From Anaerobranca gottschalkii DSM 13577 (GTDB taxonomy: Bacteria; Bacillota; Proteinivoracia; Proteinivoracales; Proteinivoracaceae), in contig NZ_FOIF01000023.1 in the NCBI RefSeq assembly GCF_900111575.1, positions 1 through 33,093 of the forward strand: DNA of 33,093 nt, read 5' to 3'. The position numbers and the translations under genes are program-made. Positions within the stretch are counted from its first letter, which is position 1, and each line of letters starts with the position of its first letter. Below are positions 31,501-33,093 of the stretch, one piece after another. The notes under the pieces are model-generated. The model did not search any database. It saw nothing but the letters and a program-made list of their open reading frames with translations, and was not told the DNA's origin.

Positions 31501-32962
31501 AGGAGTAGAAAAAATCTTGACATTGTTAGTGGAAAATCCCGCTGAAGACCTTCAAACTGATGTTGATAATATTGAGATAAGAGGTAGAGTTACTGAAGGG
31601 GCAAAAGTAACTATAAATGGAATACAAGTTGAGGTCAAGGAAGGAGTATTTAGCCAAAAATATAAACTAGTAAAGGGAGAAAATAACTTTAAGATAACTG
31701 CTGTTTTAGATGAACAAAAAATAACTATTACTAGAAAAGTAATCTATGTACCACCTAGGAATATCAATAACTTCCCTAAAGAAGCATTGGTAGCCCAAGA
31801 TCCAGCCGGTGATATTAATGCACCTAACCTTGATTTAACAACCCTTTATGTTATGGATGACGAACTCTACTGGTATATAGGATTCCATGCACCTGCAGGG
31901 GACTGGGGTTTAGCATATGGACTTTACTTTGATGTAGATAATGTATCTGGTAGTGGAGGTACTTCTGATCCTTGGGCAAGGGCAATTAAAACGGTACCGG
32001 AACATCATCCGGAATATGTCATCTATGCTTGGCATAACGAAAATCGCCAGTTAGAGCCTGCTAAAATTTATAGCTGGACTGGAGAAAACTGGAGAGAGCG
32101 GGATTTAGGAAGTTATAGAGGTGCTAAACAAGAATACAGTGCAGGTTTTGTTAAATACACTATCCCTAAAGCTGCTTTAGGATATGCCAACCAGTTTTAT
32201 ATCAGTTTATTTACAACTGGCGGTGACGGACCTGCCCAAGATACAGTACCCTCTGATCCTAATGTGAAATTTACTGAACCTAAATGGGATGCCAACTATT
32301 TCGTAACTTTAAGTAAGTTTGCCTTTGTGGAAGCCAATTATCCTATAGAGCCGCCTAAGTTAGAGATTCTCTCCCCTTCAGATGGTAGTTATGTAAATAC
32401 TCCAACTATTACTATTAAAGGGGTTACAGAAATAGATGCTAAAATTTTCGTAGGAGAATTAGAGATTAAGGTAGATGAAAATGGAAAATTCCAATTTGAC
32501 TATACATTAGATGAAGGAGAAAATATTATTACAATAATTGCAAAGGACTCAAGGGGTATTGAAAATCAAGTAGATTTACTAATTTACCTCGATACTGAGC
32601 CACCAAAGCTTATATTAAATAAAGATTATGATGGTATGGTGGTAGAGGAAGCTGAATTGATTATAGCTGGTAAAACCAGTTTAGATGCCCAAGTCTTTAT
32701 CAATGGTGAAAAAGCGAATCTTCAAAGCAATGGAGTCTTTACTTTAACAATACAATTGGAAGAAGGGGAAAATGTAATCGAAATTAAAGCTGTTGATAGG
32801 GCAGGAAATGAAAGGGTTAAAACCATTACAGTAACTTACAATCCTCCTAAAGCAAAGAAAAATACTGGATTAATGACTGGTATAGGATTAGGTCTAATTT
32901 TTGTCCTAGGTGCTCTAGCCTTTGTCTTTGGAAAGAAATACGGTTATATAGGTAAAAATTAA
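28577..32962 (+). CDS. Large modular surface protein: four glucodextranase-C-like and seven Ig-like domains
   Basis: A 1461-residue exported protein. The signal peptide ends near TVTA (26). Four copies of a 200-residue module begin near residues 28, 404, 775 and 1058. Each has DLxxLYVxDDxxYWYIGF, YGIYIDxDxxxGSGG (about 97, 462, 836, 1113), DPWGRK, a xxPEYxIYxW strand and GGDGxxQDxxP. This matches the C-terminal binding module of glucodextranase (DOMON-like). Seven Ig-like modules (pattern GxTNGxxVxxNGxxxx, GENxIxIxAxDxxGN) alternate: D-Ig-Ig-D-Ig-Ig-D-Ig-D-Ig-Ig. A C-terminal helix (about 1432-1454) with a basic end anchors it in the membrane. No catalytic domain, SLH or sortase motif is seen. 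Likely a polysaccharide-binding or envelope-scaffold protein; the ligand is inferred. GGGAGG lies 12 bases before the ATG. Confidence 0.85.
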   Translation: MRKILALLVIGVMIFTIVPKPYTVTAEEGEEKLIVSGTYQKIDMEKGENDFLEEALVAKSLVQKDNTGMNLENLYVANDDEYWYIGFEGKSDWGMMYGIYIDIDGVPGSGGHFNPWGRNVPVIEDYYPEFAIHAWSPGGTKKVEPAQFITWTGESWDSKSLKEVNGKEANDVESGFVKYAIPHEVLGNPDSIRVFLFIAGGDGVPQDVVPGDQRISTGWMNEIDFQFDKFVEVKRAEKPVVEPLYLSIEGPRELKINKLSHTFKGETNGESLKVNDVEIPLIEGTFEVEVMLMEGENEFVFLAIRGEEEKEEKITVWVNTEPVTIEIIQPIEEITTSQPLIEIIGKTNGDQVLINGLEVPLNEDGEFRYNVALIAGENIITIHASNRYGSAVSQLVKVIYEKPQTKIIIDGNIDEAYGEPVAIDPKGDMKQPDLDLHRLFVTDDSNFWYIGLDSYLTNWGVTYGIYIDTDNVKGSGGTTDPWGRKVGAVEEHLPNFILYIWRNGDGTINTPQLWKWNNDKWEMTELDLAGGASFYSPENEFMEFAIPKVVLGNPEFINLIAFTTGGDGIAQDTTPSDPAVEQEEPIWGAIEPTILSAFVKVEETVAGALSLVVEAPEDGLLTNKKQISVKGQTNGDRVYVNDSLVEIGENGRFIFHLTLKEEGEHQVIIKAVRGVEELTVTRKIFADFTPPLLEVTTPTKDMEVDSQDFTVKGKVEIGAILYVNGEETEYDSDGNFEKTIRLISGVNQVIIRAVDKAGNITEKTFKITFKAATSGPTTIKVDGINDFPPDTVVGTSPAGSMSEPHLDLRNFYVTDDNQYWYFGFDAYLKGDFGKAYGIYIDIDGKKGSGGTTDPWGRKVAATEEHLPEYIIYVWYDSRGLQNAQFITWTGNGWDYKQLVDIGGKQGHSENFIEYGVPKLLLNNVQSFNVILFTVGGDGTGPQDSAPKCPAITWSEPKWNIEEKVVLSNFAKVEGRGVEKILTLLVENPAEDLQTDVDNIEIRGRVTEGAKVTINGIQVEVKEGVFSQKYKLVKGENNFKITAVLDEQKITITRKVIYVPPRNINNFPKEALVAQDPAGDINAPNLDLTTLYVMDDELYWYIGFHAPAGDWGLAYGLYFDVDNVSGSGGTSDPWARAIKTVPEHHPEYVIYAWHNENRQLEPAKIYSWTGENWRERDLGSYRGAKQEYSAGFVKYTIPKAALGYANQFYISLFTTGGDGPAQDTVPSDPNVKFTEPKWDANYFVTLSKFAFVEANYPIEPPKLEILSPSDGSYVNTPTITIKGVTEIDAKIFVGELEIKVDENGKFQFDYTLDEGENIITIIAKDSRGIENQVDLLIYLDTEPPKLILNKDYDGMVVEEAELIIAGKTSLDAQVFINGEKANLQSNGVFTLTIQLEEGENVIEIKAVDRAGNERVKTITVTYNPPKAKKNTGLMTGIGLGLIFVLGALAFVFGKKYGYIGKN

Positions 32963-32967
32963 TAGTA

Positions 32968-32995
32968 AAGGAAGAAGGGCTATCCCTTCTTCCTT
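32968..32995 (+). terminator. Terminator-like hairpin after the surface-protein gene
   Basis: AAGGAAGAAGGG (32968-32979), loop CTAT, CCCTTCTTCCTT (32984-32995): a perfect 12-base-pair stem starting five bases after the stop. The U tract after it is short, so termination may be incomplete. Confidence 0.75.
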
Positions 32996-33014
32996 CAAAC
33001 TGAAGACAAACTAT

Positions 33015-33048
33015 AGACAAAGTCATCATCAGCTGTGGTAATTAAACA
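33015..33048. repeat. Right copy of the two-part inverted repeat
   Basis: AGACAAAGTCAT (33015-33026) and GCTGTGGTAATTAAACA (33032-33048) are the reverse complements of 27-38 and 1-17. AGACAAA also occurs at 33004-33010, eleven bases before its copy at 33015. The remaining bases to 33093 show no gene that I can support. Confidence 0.6.
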
Positions 33049-33093
33049 AAGATACGATTAAGTCGAGGAGATAGATTTAAGAGCTGATTAGAT

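Noticed and set aside
1-33093. Window as a circular element closed through the end repeats
   Set aside because: It carries housekeeping genes such as murB and dapF and no replication or mobility gene; joining the ends would place the inverted copies 45 bases apart but there is no other support.

Overview
The window is AT-rich, densely coded chromosomal DNA from what looks like an endospore-forming, meso-diaminopimelate-type Firmicute of the clostridial kind. The grounds are two clusters of GerA/GerB/GerC germinant-receptor genes, dapF, murB, a folate-binding (THF, folT-type) riboswitch, strong AGGAGG-type ribosome binding sites with TTG and GTG starts, and compact intergenic regions with U-tract terminators. 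The species cannot be fixed from sequence reading alone; an anaerobic thermophilic or alkaliphilic clostridial lineage such as Anaerobranca is only a guess. No tRNA, rRNA, insertion sequence or CRISPR array was seen, and no gap without a gene exceeds about 240 bases.

Layout. 1-1.4 kb: a minus-strand pair of a separate membrane protein and a GHKL histidine kinase, behind a perfect Spo0A-box sequence. 1.5-4.7 kb: a GT4 glycosyltransferase overlapping a large membrane protein with an alkaline-phosphatase-like outer domain. 4.7-6.6 kb (minus): an ABC-F ATPase. 6.7-10.3 kb: sfsA, a solitary cas6 with its own promoter and palindrome, murB and a DHH phosphoesterase. 10.3-11.5 kb (minus): THF riboswitch, folT, and a freestanding copy of the domain normally fused to the N-terminus of clostridial dihydropteroate synthase. 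11.5-13.7 kb (minus): an OmpR-type response regulator and its sensor kinase. 13.8-15.6 kb: a Cof-type HAD phosphatase and dapF. 15.7-19.8 kb: germination locus 1 (gerA, gerC, a small two-TM D-like gene, and a gerB on the opposite strand). 19.9-23.5 kb: DUF503 protein, an unknown protein, a ZnuABC-type metal importer (minus) and a DUF1893 protein. 23.6-27.4 kb: germination locus 2 (gerA-gerB-gerC). 27.5-28.4 kb: a YegS/DagK-type lipid kinase. 28.6-33 kb: a 1461-residue exported, membrane-anchored surface protein with four glucodextranase-C-like modules and seven Ig-like modules.

How the parts relate. The germination loci would make inner-membrane spore receptors. The Spo0A box suggests that the first kinase pair is tied to sporulation control. 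The folate block is a self-contained ligand-regulated salvage unit. The least ordinary items are the lone Cas6 with a 16-bp palindrome at its predicted transcription start, the orphan DHPS-N domain under a THF riboswitch, the glycosyltransferase plus AlkP-like membrane pair, and the repeat surface protein preceded by a G9 tract lying between -35 and -10-like sequences. A two-part inverted repeat (17 + 12 identical bases) lies at the two ends of the window.
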